Assembly (NCBI GenBank): GCA_964366055.1
Contig: CAYISE010000005.1
Span: 1-38,447 of the forward strand
Reading direction: 5' to 3'
Source: JBBTQX01 sp964366055
GTDB taxonomy: Bacteria > Patescibacteriota > Minisyncoccia > UBA6257 > GWB1-50-10
Length of the DNA stretch: 38,447 nucleotides
Shown here: one piece after another, positions 8,049 to 16,400 of the stretch
Layout of the letters: every line of letters begins with the position of its first letter
Numbering within the stretch: the first letter of the stretch is position 1
The notes under the pieces: generated by a model
What the model saw: only the letters and a program-made list of their open reading frames with translations
Databases searched by the model: none
Told to the model about the DNA's origin: nothing
Translations under genes and position numbers: made by a program

Positions 8049-9350
8049 ATGAAACGGATATGGATGTTTGTAGCGGTGATTTTTATCGCCGCGACTGCGT
8101 CCATCCCGGAAGGAATGGCGCAGAGTATAGGGGTGGTGACGTCGCCTACCTGGTCATACATTTGGTATGACTCGTTGTCGCATGATAATTTCCGTTGCCT
8201 TGTCGTTAAGGACGAAATAATTTTTGGCGGCACGAGTTTCAAACATCTCCAGAAATCAACCGATTTGGGTAAAACCTGGTCGCAGAAAGATACTAGGAAT
8301 GGATTGAATATTCCATTCGGTACAGTGGATGCTCTCCTTGTTTTACCATCCGGAGATCTTCTTCTGGGCTGTGAGCGCGGCATATATAAGTCAACAGATG
8401 ACGGAGAAAGTTGGAGAAGAGTCACACCGCTCGGTTTTTGGCAAGGTGCCGGCGCATTCCTTGTTACCAAATCGGGAGTTGTGTTTTCGGATGGTGGCGG
8501 TGCAGTAAATGGGGTTAGCAAATCGACTGATAATGGTGAAACGTGGATAGTAGCAGCGGACAGTGTTTTGACGACCGCTTCTTACTTTGTCGGTTTTATT
8601 GAAACTCACTCCGGTGTTATGCTTGCGGTAACTCAGAGCGCGTCGAAGGCCGAAGGCATTCTTCGTTCAACTGACGGGGGAAAAACCTGGACTCATTCAA
8701 ATTCAGGCCTTACCGAGACAAACTTCGTCAGTATTGCCTCGGACCTGAACAGTTTCCCGGAGAAGATTTATGCGATGGGGTACTTGAGGGGGGTCTTCGT
8801 CTCGGAAGATGACGGGATTACTTGGTCCCCAATTGTGGAAATTCCCGCGGGGAGGGGCGAAACTGTTTTCAGAACATCTCAAGGGTTATTTTTTGGGTTT
8901 TCAGTGACCAGAAAAGAACCTGTATACCAACTTCTTGGTTCGGTATACAGACCGTTTGGATTTCCGCTGGGATACATGGTTCTCTCGGGTTGTCAATACG
9001 ACCAGAGTCGTATTCTCTTCGGGACTCATAATGGTCTCTGGATGGTAACGTTCCCAGTTACCGGGATTAATAAGGACCCGGTTCCAGCCAATTTCCGTCT
9101 AGGGCAGAACTTCCCTAACCCTTTCAATCCGACGACCACGATTGAGTTTTCACTTCCGAACCGAGCGTATGTAAATCTCGCGGTTTACAATCTGCTCGGT
9201 CAGGAGATTGAAACTCTCGTGTCGGAAATGAGAGAAACCGGCACCCACAAAACAACGTGGGACGCCACAGGGTTTCCGAGCGGCATCTACTTTTATCGGC
9301 TGAACGCGGGAACGTTCACCGAGACGAAGCGGATGGTGTTAGTGAGGTAG
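8049..9350 (+). CDS. Asp-box beta-propeller protein with T9SS type A sorting domain
   Basis: A 433-residue exported protein. It has a signal peptide (MKRIWMFVAVIFIAATASIPEGMAQS) and then a beta-propeller with Asp-box/BNR repeats of the S-T-D-x-G-x-T-W type (STDLGKTWSQ, STDDGESWRR, STDNGETWIV, STDGGKTWTH, SEDDGITWSP). The C-terminal ~85 residues are a type A sorting domain of the type IX secretion system: NFRLGQNFPNPFNPTTTI, then YNLLGQEIETLV, then GIYFYRLNAG and a final KRMVLVR. In Bacteroidota and relatives this tail directs passage through the outer membrane. It is not expected in a Patescibacterium, and no T9SS gene is in the window. AAGGAG 7 nt before the ATG supports the start. A strong terminator follows. 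Horizontal origin is likely (inference). Confidence 0.88.
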   Translation: MKRIWMFVAVIFIAATASIPEGMAQSIGVVTSPTWSYIWYDSLSHDNFRCLVVKDEIIFGGTSFKHLQKSTDLGKTWSQKDTRNGLNIPFGTVDALLVLPSGDLLLGCERGIYKSTDDGESWRRVTPLGFWQGAGAFLVTKSGVVFSDGGGAVNGVSKSTDNGETWIVAADSVLTTASYFVGFIETHSGVMLAVTQSASKAEGILRSTDGGKTWTHSNSGLTETNFVSIASDLNSFPEKIYAMGYLRGVFVSEDDGITWSPIVEIPAGRGETVFRTSQGLFFGFSVTRKEPVYQLLGSVYRPFGFPLGYMVLSGCQYDQSRILFGTHNGLWMVTFPVTGINKDPVPANFRLGQNFPNPFNPTTTIEFSLPNRAYVNLAVYNLLGQEIETLVSEMRETGTHKTTWDATGFPSGIYFYRLNAGTFTETKRMVLVR

Positions 9351-9360
9351 TGAGGTAGAA

Positions 9361-9394
9361 AAAGCCCGATACAATTAATTGTATCGGGCTTTTA
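9361..9394 (+). terminator. Terminator after the propeller gene
   Basis: A perfect 32-nt palindrome (AAAGCCCGATACAATT and its complement, 9361-9392) ends in TTTT. The outer AAAAAGCCC...GGGCTTTTATGTTT matches the terminator at 11106, suggesting both derive from one ancestral gene end. Confidence 0.88.
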
Positions 9395-9527
9395 TGTTTT
9401 TATGTAAAGGCGTGTTAAAATTATTGGCATTAAAGAATAAGGTATTTGCGGAGAAATCCTTTATAATGATGGAAAGGTTTAAGAAGCACAATAGAAGAGA
9501 TTAGAATAGTTTACTAAAAACAAAATT

Positions 9528-10100
9528 ATGCCAAAAGAAAAAAAGAATATCGAAATAGAACACCGCGCGCGTTTTGACAAAGGGAAATATAATAAGCTAA
9601 AAAAGTTTTTAAACGCGAGCGCTAAAGATTTGGGAGAGGATGATAAAGATGTCTGTTTCTTCCTGTTCCCCAACAAGCTCGTGAAGACGGTGAATAACGT
9701 GTCAAAAAAGAATGCGAAGGTCGTTTTAAAGCTCAATAAGATCGGTAAGGGGAGTGATTTTGAAGAAATTGAGATTCCTATTCGTCAAGAGGACTTTGAT
9801 AAAGCAACAAAACTTTTCATCGCGCTGGAAACTGGCGAGTGTATGCGTTCATATCAAAAGAGGCACAATTATCTATATAGAGATGTTGAATTAGCGTTGA
9901 AGTGGAGCGAAGCGTGGGGATATCATTTGGAGTTTGAAATTGTCATAAATGACATCGCAGATAAAGAAAATGCCGAGAAAAAAATTTTTGCACTCGCAGG
10001 TGAATTAGGCATTAAAATCATGACAGATAAAGAACTTTTGGAATTTACGCAAGCGGCAGAGAAGGAATATAAAAAGAAACAACAAAATGGAAATAATTAG
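9528..10100 (+). CDS. CYTH-domain protein (class IV adenylate cyclase-like)
   Basis: A 190-residue protein of the CYTH (triphosphate tunnel metalloenzyme) fold. The opening IEIEHRARF is a variant of the ExExK signature. Further acidic/basic strand motifs follow: VVLKLNKIG, FEEIEIPI, RSYQKRHNYLYRDVELALKW and GYHLEFEIVIND. Family members hydrolyse or cyclise triphosphates on phosphorylated substrates (adenylate cyclase, thiamine triphosphatase, RNA triphosphatase). Which reaction applies cannot be told, and the Lys of ExExK appears replaced (E-I-E-H-R). It overlaps the next gene by 14 nt, so the two are coupled. No Shine-Dalgarno site is seen; a TATAAT lies at 9462-9467. Confidence 0.72.
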   Translation: MPKEKKNIEIEHRARFDKGKYNKLKKFLNASAKDLGEDDKDVCFFLFPNKLVKTVNNVSKKNAKVVLKLNKIGKGSDFEEIEIPIRQEDFDKATKLFIALETGECMRSYQKRHNYLYRDVELALKWSEAWGYHLEFEIVINDIADKENAEKKIFALAGELGIKIMTDKELLEFTQAAEKEYKKKQQNGNN

Positions 10101-10539
10101 TTTTTCTGCGCTTACAAAAGAAGAGGCGAAACTTATAAAAGAGGCTCAGAGGATCGCAAAAAAATCGGACTCGGATTTGGGTCACCAGATTGGTTGTCTA
10201 ATTAAATGTAAGAATGGGGAAAATTACGTTGGTGCAACAAACATTCGTACCCGCACGATTGGTTCAACCTGCGCCGAGCGCATGGCCCTTGATCAGATGC
10301 ATTTTCACAAGAATATCCATCCCAGGCTTTGTGTGTTAATCGGGAAGCTTCCAGAGACGGATTGGCGACGGAGGTGGTCTAAAAAAAATATCTGTACTCC
10401 GTGTGGTGTGTGTTTAGAAACGATGAGACAAGCCGTCCAGTCATTACGGCTTAAGGACATTAACCTCCTTTGTTCAAGTTGGGATAAAAAGAGGATTCTG
10501 CGAGCGAGACTCTCTGAATTATTCCCGCTGGTGGATTAG
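10087..10539 (+). CDS. Cytidine deaminase-like zinc protein
   Basis: A 150-residue protein with the cytidine deaminase zinc site. TCAERMAL (around residues 61-68) holds the first Cys ligand and the catalytic Glu, and CTPCGVCLETM holds the PCxxC ligands. GHQIGCLIKCKNGENYVGATNI matches the substrate-side strand of small tetrameric cytidine deaminases. It likely deaminates a (deoxy)cytidine or a related base. The second half is less typical (SSWDKKRILRARLSELFP), so another nucleoside or modified substrate is possible. The start overlaps the CYTH gene (ATG inside CAAAATGG), forming a two-gene unit; the joint role is unknown. Confidence 0.8.
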   Translation: MEIISFSALTKEEAKLIKEAQRIAKKSDSDLGHQIGCLIKCKNGENYVGATNIRTRTIGSTCAERMALDQMHFHKNIHPRLCVLIGKLPETDWRRRWSKKNICTPCGVCLETMRQAVQSLRLKDINLLCSSWDKKRILRARLSELFPLVD

Positions 10540-10552
10540 CTAATTTCGCAAC

Positions 10553-10720
10553 ATGAAAGAAAGCCTCGTTTCGCTAGCCGAAAAAAAACAGCTGCCACTC
10601 CATCAATTTATGGACGATGAGTCACTTCTATGGATTAAAAGAAATAAACCCAGATTTAAAAGAAAAACAAACATATCCCTACCGAAACGAGACCTAATAC
10701 GGCGTTTCATACCCTTATGA
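10553..10720 (+). CDS. Unknown 55-residue basic ORF
   Basis: A short frame starting MKESLVSLAEKKQLP and ending KRDLIRRFIPL. It follows the deaminase gene by 13 nt and overlaps the broken end of the radical-SAM fragment on the other strand. No family is recognised, no Shine-Dalgarno site is present, and it is rich in Lys and Arg. It could be a gene remnant or a chance frame. Confidence 0.25.
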   Translation: MKESLVSLAEKKQLPLHQFMDDESLLWIKRNKPRFKRKTNISLPKRDLIRRFIPL

Positions 10721-10925
10721 GGGGCTCACCTCCAGTGAGAATGGCATGAAAAATGCCAGCCGCATGAAGCTGATTCGCGATTCTAAGCGCTAGCGACCCT
10801 GAAAGTTTAATACTCAAATGTGGTTGATCTTCGCGCCAAAAATTGTAACAGTTTCGACACCGTTGGTTGCAATTTGTATCGATTTCCACGTGAGCGGAAA
10901 GGGGTGCGTCAAGAGTTTTATACAT
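10707..10925 (-). pseudogene. Truncated radical-SAM gene (N-terminal part only)
   Basis: The 72-residue frame begins with a good Shine-Dalgarno (AGGAG) before its ATG. It contains the radical-SAM iron-sulfur motif CNQRCRNC (CxxxCxxC with spacing as in C-N-Q-R-C-R-N-C) and the SAM-contacting GGEPL, typical of the first beta strands of the TIM-barrel. It then stops at GGEPLIRV. A full enzyme needs about 200 more residues, so the gene has lost most of its 3' end. HVEIDTNCNQRCRNCYNFW resembles SPASM/peptide-maturase or MoaA-like enzymes. This is a remnant with an intact start, probably not functional. Confidence 0.75.
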
Positions 10926-10990
10926 TTTCGTCTCCTATGGATTAGTTTATAATATTAAATTACCAGGAATATTATGCCATATTGTAAAAT

Positions 10991-11010
10991 TAGTGCAAGT
11001 ATGTGCACTA
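10991..11010. repeat. Hairpin at the junction before the sorting-domain remnant
   Basis: TAGTGCA and TGCACTA pair around a 6-nt loop, 10 nt before the T9SS-tail fragment. It may mark an insertion or recombination junction. Confidence 0.4.
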
Positions 11011-11020
11011 TGTAGCGGGT

Positions 11021-11098
11021 ATGCCCAGCGGCATCTACTTTTATCGGCTGAACGCGGGAACGTTCACCGAGACGAAGCGGATGGTGATGGTGAAATAG
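11021..11098 (+). pseudogene. Remnant of a third T9SS sorting domain
   Basis: Only the last ~24 codons remain (SGIYFYRLNAGTFTETKRM plus VMVK and TAG). Bases 11027-11086 are identical to 9279-9338 over 60 bp, and a related terminator follows. The rest of the gene is absent upstream, where a TAG precedes the fragment in frame. It is a gene-end relic or recombination scar. Confidence 0.85.
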
Positions 11099-11105
11099 TA
11101 GGTTT

Positions 11106-11143
11106 AAAAAGCCCCTCGATTCTACGGAATCTTAGGGCTTTTA
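11106..11143 (+). terminator. Terminator after the sorting-domain remnant
   Basis: AAAAAGCCC...GATTC/GAATC...GGGCTTTT forms a long stem ending in T. Its outer part matches the terminator at 9361. Confidence 0.8.
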
Positions 11144-11162
11144 TGTTTAAAAACTCTTTAGA

Positions 11163-11651
11163 TTAACCTCTATTTAATTTCTTCAGTTCGGCAAGCGCTT
11201 TTTTAAGAGGTGGCACGTTGTATTTTTCTCTTTCTTTGTCGGTAACCAAATTATTAACTGGATATAGAATCCATTTGTTATTTTTCTTTTGGTATTGAGT
11301 GCCATATTTTTGTTTCTTGCCTTGATTTACAAACAACCTATCTGTGGCGGCGGCGTAAAGCCACTTCGCTTTCTCAAATCCTTTTCCTGCGCTCCGTTTT
11401 GCAAAAGATCTCGCTTTTTTGTAGTCGGAAACATTCGCGCCATGCTGATAGAGCATGGCTATCATGTATAAATTCTTGGCAGTAAATTTCTTCTCCTCGC
11501 GTAATATTTTTTCCAACGCCATTTTCCTTGCATCGTCCTTTGCTCTTAAAGCAACAAGATTCTTTTTATCAAATCTCAAATTTTTCCTGTCTTTTTGATC
11601 GCTGACAAACAATCTTTTTATTTTCGGATTAAAATTAAACCCCATAAGCAT
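11163..11651 (-). CDS. DUF6624-like protein of unknown function
   Basis: A protein of 160-162 residues. The central part KWLYAAATDRLFVNQGKKQKYGTQYQKK and the C-terminus VTDKEREKYNVPPLKKALAELKKL match the pattern of DUF6624-type domains ('DR.l...G..Q.YGTQ', then '..Vd..R...gLPpL...'). The N-terminal half is helical (MALEKILREEKKFTAKNLYMIAMLYQHGANVSDYKKAR) with a Sel1/TPR-like look. There is no signal peptide. The start is uncertain: ATG at 11651 or at 11645 (MGFNFNPKIKRLF), the second being preceded by TATAAA on the minus strand. Function is not known. Confidence 0.65.
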   Translation of the reverse strand: MLMGFNFNPKIKRLFVSDQKDRKNLRFDKKNLVALRAKDDARKMALEKILREEKKFTAKNLYMIAMLYQHGANVSDYKKARSFAKRSAGKGFEKAKWLYAAATDRLFVNQGKKQKYGTQYQKKNNKWILYPVNNLVTDKEREKYNVPPLKKALAELKKLNRG

Positions 11652-11700
11652 TTATAACTGACTTCCAAATCCAATATATAGCAAAAACTGTAAATAAAAA

Positions 11701-11850
11701 AGGATTAGCGTATTTTCATACGTTAAGCCCCAGAAGGACGGCATTACCACCTATCAATATCAGCTCCAGACCACAAAAGACGGGGAGACGGCGGAACCGT
11801 TGTATGCGTCGGTGACTTTCCTGGACTCCAACATCGTGACCGGGGTTTAA
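11701..11850 (+). pseudogene. C-terminal remnant of an FN3-type surface protein
   Basis: A frame without a start codon reads KPQKDGITTYQYQLQTTKDG and ends SVTFLDSNIVTGV with TAA at 11848. The ending parallels LPVDSNIVTVKT in the 1010-residue protein at 13463, so it appears to be the tail of a resident FN3-type gene whose 5' part is gone. A terminator follows at 11896. Confidence 0.55.
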
Positions 11851-11895
11851 TTTCGAAAAATCAAAACCTAGGATTCCGAAGAATCGAGAATCGAG

Positions 11896-11931
11896 GGGGG
11901 TGGTATAATTGATTATACCACCCTCTTTTTT
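11896..11931 (+). terminator. Terminator containing the GGTGGTATAAT palindrome
   Basis: GGGTGGTATAAT and ATTATACCACCC pair around a 2-nt loop and are followed by CTCTTTTTT. The core is nearly the same as the palindrome at 30823-30850. Confidence 0.75.
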
Positions 11932-11970
11932 CACATCTCCTTCGGAAACTCTGGCAATGTTCCGTGCGAC

Positions 11971-12014
11971 GAAAAACGCAAAAGAGCTAACACGATGTAT
12001 TGTGTTAGCTCTTT
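11971..12014 (-). terminator. Terminator of the second propeller gene
   Basis: AAAGAGCTAACAC and GTGTTAGCTCTTT (11981-11993 and 12002-12014) form a 13-bp stem. On the minus strand it is followed by TGCGTTTTTC. Confidence 0.8.
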
Positions 12015-12021
12015 GATAAAG

Positions 12022-13332
12022 CTACTTCACCAGCAACATTTTCTTCGTCTCGGTGAACGTTCCCGCGTTCAGCCGATAGAAGTAGATGCCACTCGGTAAT
12101 CTGGAAGTGTCAAACCGAACTTCGTACTCACCGGGTCGTTTTTCCTCATTGACCAGGGTTTTGATTTCCTGACCAAGAAGGTTATAGACCGCGATGTTTA
12201 CGACCCCGGTTTTCGGAACCGAATACCGGATTGTTGTCGCTGGATTGAACGGGTTGGGGAAGTTTTGCTCCAGACGGAAGTTGGCGGGTGGGGAAGGTGG
12301 TGGTCCCTCAACGGCGGTGATGACGTCGGCGGCGAGGTAGACACCGAAGGCGCCAATGAGAATGCCATTTCCAATTCTTGCGAGACAGTCCCCACCCGCC
12401 GGTGGCGGACCGATCTGACTCCATGACAGGCCGTCATATCGAAAGACGCCTGGAGGAGCCCCATTCGGACCATTCGCGATGAATATGAGATCCGGCCGGA
12501 CAATGAGAATGTCCGCGATAGCATTTTTCTCAAATCCAATCTTTCGCCAGCTCTCACCGTTGTCGGTGGAGCGGAAAAGCCCATCTTCGCTCCCCGCGTA
12601 TACCGTGCCGGCATCATCGCACGCGACGGAGTACATGCTTAGATTTGTAAGACCGTTATTCTTCCACTCCCACACTGTGCCATCGGAGCGGAGAACTCCA
12701 TAATGAGTACCAGTGGCTCCGCCAGTAGTAGCAGCGTAGACCGTGCCGTTTGGAGCGACGCATATATCCATCACCGCAAACCCCTTCGTGGCCGTCGCCG
12801 AATCGTAGTGGAATGCAGTAAACCATACATTTCCTCCGTCGCGCGACGCGATAATTCCATCGTTTGTTCCGGCTAAGATGATGCCGGTTTTCTTATCAGT
12901 GGCAAATCTTCCCACTGGTTTCCATTTCGGATATGGAAACGGTGCCGACGATTGCCGCCAGGTTTCGCCATTATCAGCGGAACGGAAAACTCCATTCCAC
13001 GTGCCAAGGAGAATCGCTTTGGTCTTAGGGTCTTGGAAAACCCCAAATCCTATATCCGACGCGAGGCCGTTCGCGCCGTTTTTAAACAAATTAACCCACG
13101 TCCGGCCGTCATCGGTTGAACGGTACGCTGGTCCTACTCCTATGCCTTGCGTCGCGACCGTTGCTACAAAGATGTTTCCATTCTCCGCGACGAGTAAATC
13201 CCACATCCCAATGGACTTCAGGGAATCGGGCCAGAGATTTTTTGGTGCGCTCCATGTTGTCTGGCCGAGCGCTACAAGCGGCAGGATGCTCAACAAAAAG
13301 AGCGCGCCTGCCCAGATTATCAATCGTTTCAT
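12022..13332 (-). CDS. Second Asp-box beta-propeller protein with T9SS type A sorting domain
   Basis: A 436-residue exported protein, paralogous in plan to the one at 8049 but on the opposite strand. It has a signal peptide (MKRLIIWAGALFLLSILPLV, then ALGQT), Asp-box repeats (STDDGRTWVN, SADNGETWRQ, SRDGGNVWFT, STDNGESWRK) and the C-terminal T9SS type A domain (NFRLEQNFPNPFNPATTI, YNLLGQEIKTLVNEE, SGIYFYRLNAG, then KKMLLVK). The ATG at 13332 is preferred over the in-frame GTG at 13341 because AAGGAG lies 8 nt upstream of it and overlaps the GTG. The last ~75 bp resemble the other two tail copies at DNA level, so the tails have been exchanged or duplicated recently. No T9SS machinery is in the window; foreign origin is likely. 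Confidence 0.87.
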   Translation of the reverse strand: MKRLIIWAGALFLLSILPLVALGQTTWSAPKNLWPDSLKSIGMWDLLVAENGNIFVATVATQGIGVGPAYRSTDDGRTWVNLFKNGANGLASDIGFGVFQDPKTKAILLGTWNGVFRSADNGETWRQSSAPFPYPKWKPVGRFATDKKTGIILAGTNDGIIASRDGGNVWFTAFHYDSATATKGFAVMDICVAPNGTVYAATTGGATGTHYGVLRSDGTVWEWKNNGLTNLSMYSVACDDAGTVYAGSEDGLFRSTDNGESWRKIGFEKNAIADILIVRPDLIFIANGPNGAPPGVFRYDGLSWSQIGPPPAGGDCLARIGNGILIGAFGVYLAADVITAVEGPPPSPPANFRLEQNFPNPFNPATTIRYSVPKTGVVNIAVYNLLGQEIKTLVNEEKRPGEYEVRFDTSRLPSGIYFYRLNAGTFTETKKMLLVK

Positions 13333-13447
13333 CTCAAACACTCCTTTCCGACTAGTTGATATAATGGTTGAAAATTTTCTAGCCCCATTATGCCATAACT
13401 AGAGGTAAAAATTCAAGTTTCGCGGTCTTCGAGGGCAGTTCGTGTGA

Positions 13448-13453
13448 TATAAT
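13448..13453 (+). promoter_or_regulatory. Extended -10 box, leaderless promoter
   Basis: TGATATAAT ends 9 nt before the ATG at 13463, the same arrangement as at 3190, 5681, 26168 and 30889. Confidence 0.65.
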
Positions 13454-13462
13454 AAATGTGTA

Positions 13463-16400
13463 ATGAAGAAACAGGTGTATCCCTTGCTGTTGGTTATTGC
13501 GGCGGCGGCGATTTTAGCTCCGGCCGTCGCCCGCGCCATTCAGGCGCCGGATAATTTTAAACTTGAAGCCAAAGACCGCAGTGATGATAAATTTGATATA
13601 GAGTTGGGCTGGAAGAATCAGAGCAGTGGTTATAACAGCATTAAAATTTTCCGAGACAGCGATTTTCGAAGACCAATAACACCCTCAAATTTCCCGCCAA
13701 CCTCCCAGTCATACCTTGATACTAATGATAGTCAAGGATTCGGTCAGGGCGAAAGACACGCCTACACATTACAGGTTACGGGAGCCGGCGCTCCGGCTGA
13801 AGTCAACAATTCAGTCACTCTTCCGGTGGACTCCAACATCGTGACCGTGAAGACGCAGGGCGGGCCGGGCGGGGGCACCGGCACAATCAATGTGAAAACC
13901 CGCGTTGGCGGCAGGGATATCCGAGGCGGAGGCAGTTGCATTTCCAATCTGGCGACGCCTTCTGGCAACGATACGGGTAGCTGTGACCGAACGATTTACG
14001 ACCAGGCCCCCGGCGCGTACTCCGTTCAATGGCGAGGAGGATATCCCGCGGGCGCCACCGAATTTCCTCCGATTATTAATCCCGCCCCCACTCAAAATCT
14101 TCCGGGTGGCGGCGCTGTCACATTCTATATTGATTTCGCGGCTTCTTCGGTTGCGACGCCCAGTTTCTTATCGGTTTTCGCCAACGATTCAAAAACCATT
14201 TATCTCAATTGGAAAGATAGCGTGACTTCCAACCGACCCTATCATTTTGAGATTCAGCGCATCAAAGCCACTCCTCTCGCGAGCACTGATTTTAGGATTA
14301 CCGACAGACAGCCCGCCTCAATTTCCTTCAGATGGACCAATGCAACCAACTACACCCCATACGATTCTCTTCTTGAGCGGAAGGCCTCAACCGATGTTTC
14401 GTTCGCTTCAATCGCCGGCATCCAACCTTATGATCCGCTTGACAAGGGCATCTCGGTGAAAGATTTCACATATTTTGACAGGAGTGTGAGCGAGGGGACT
14501 ACCTATTTCTATCGTCTCAAGACCTGCTCAACCATCCCCGTTGACAATCTCTATATGGAGGCGGCGAACGGGAATATGATATTGAACTCAAACAAGCCGT
14601 TGCGCGCCTGTAGCGATTACGCTCTGACGGGAACGCCGGAAAATATCTTATCCGCCACCATTCCGCCCGCCGCGCCGACTGAACTCACGGCGACGGCCGC
14701 GGGAGAGAACTCCATTAACCTCTCATGGCAGGATAACTCCAGCGGCGAGGACGGTTTCGAACTCCTTCGCGGCGGCTCGGTTATATACACCTCCACGAAC
14801 CCACCGCCGGGCAAGGGTCAAACGATAATCTACCAGGATGCTGGACTCGCGAAGGGCACCTCCTACACCTACAAGGTGCGCGCCTATAAGTTTGACTCCA
14901 ATTATCCGAATAACATGACTCGCGCAATCCGTTCGGCTGAGGCCGGTCCCGTAAGCGCGACGACAAACGCCCCGGCGGCAACTTATACTCTTACGATCAC
15001 TACTGCTGGAACTGGTTCGGGAGCAACATCCGGCGCCGGAACGTATAGCCAAAATCAAACCGCCACCGTTTCGGCTACTGCCAATGCCGGCTCCACCTTT
15101 GCCGGTTGGAGTGGTGCGAATGGGGCCGAGTGCGGCACAGGGTCGGTTTCAATGACTTCTCATAAGAGTTGCACCGCGAACTTCACCGCGCAGGGCGGCG
15201 GCGGAGGTGGAGGCACGAGCGAAGTGCAGGTCACGGTTGCCGGTGGCACTGGCGGCACGGTGTCGGATAGTAGCGGCGGCATTAATAATTGTGGCACCAC
15301 GTGTTTAAAAACATTCAGTGTAAACACTTTGGTTACGTTAACCGCAAACCCGGCGATTTCCTATAACTTTACAGGTTGGACCGGCGCCTGCGCTGGCTCT
15401 GGTCTCACTTGCACTTTCACAATCAGTGCCGCCAATACTACCTACTCGGTCACCGCGAACTTTGCGTTAAAGGCCTACACTTTGGGTGTCACGGCAACGA
15501 ACGGCAGTGTAATCAAGAATCCTAATAGAGCGTCATACAATGATGGTGAGGTGGTACAACTTACGGCGACGCCGAGCACGGGATACAACTTCGGTTCTTG
15601 GTCAGGGGATGTGACAGGAACGGCCAACCCGATAAGTGTCACGATGAATAGCAACAAGAATGTGACCGCGACATTTACTTATTCCCCGGCATCGAATGAT
15701 GTTACCGTCACCGTTACGACGATGATTTCCACGGGAGAAGCGGGAGGAGGCACCGTCACTATCAATGGGAGTCCGTGCGGGGGAGGGTGTGAAAGACAAA
15801 TAAGTGCCAACGCTTCACTCTCCTTCGCCGCCTCTCCCGCAACGGGATATCGATTCGCCGGATGGTATGACGGGCGATGGTGGGCGCCCGATTCCAACCA
15901 CACCGATAATCCCTGGACGCTCAATGTGGGGAAAAATGATTGGAATATCACCGCGGTATTCGCGCGGCAGGGGAGTTTATTAGAACATTTCTCGCCGCTT
16001 GCGCGGCAAAGCGAACGGCTGAAACTGATAGGCAGAGATTTCTGGAATGGTTTGACTTCTTCTTTGGAGAAAGGATGGCGGTTCATCGCGGAGAACTTCC
16101 ACGGTATTGAGGTCGGCCGGGGCGCGACGGTGAATTACGAAAACTACTTCAAAAAACTGAATGACTCGGTCACCGTTCCTTTTTATAAGGATACCGACAA
16201 GGGCGCCGGTCTTGACCCCAATTCGGTCTACATTTATCGGGTCCGGGTTGTTTACGAAGACGGTAGCGCGCCAGATTTATGGTTAGATAAGAGTAAGAGA
16301 GCGGCGAAGACCTTAGATGGAAGCGCTATTCCCAGTGGACAAGTGGCCCCCATTTGTAAGAGCAACAGTTTTTGCGATGGGACAATCACGGGTAACAAGG

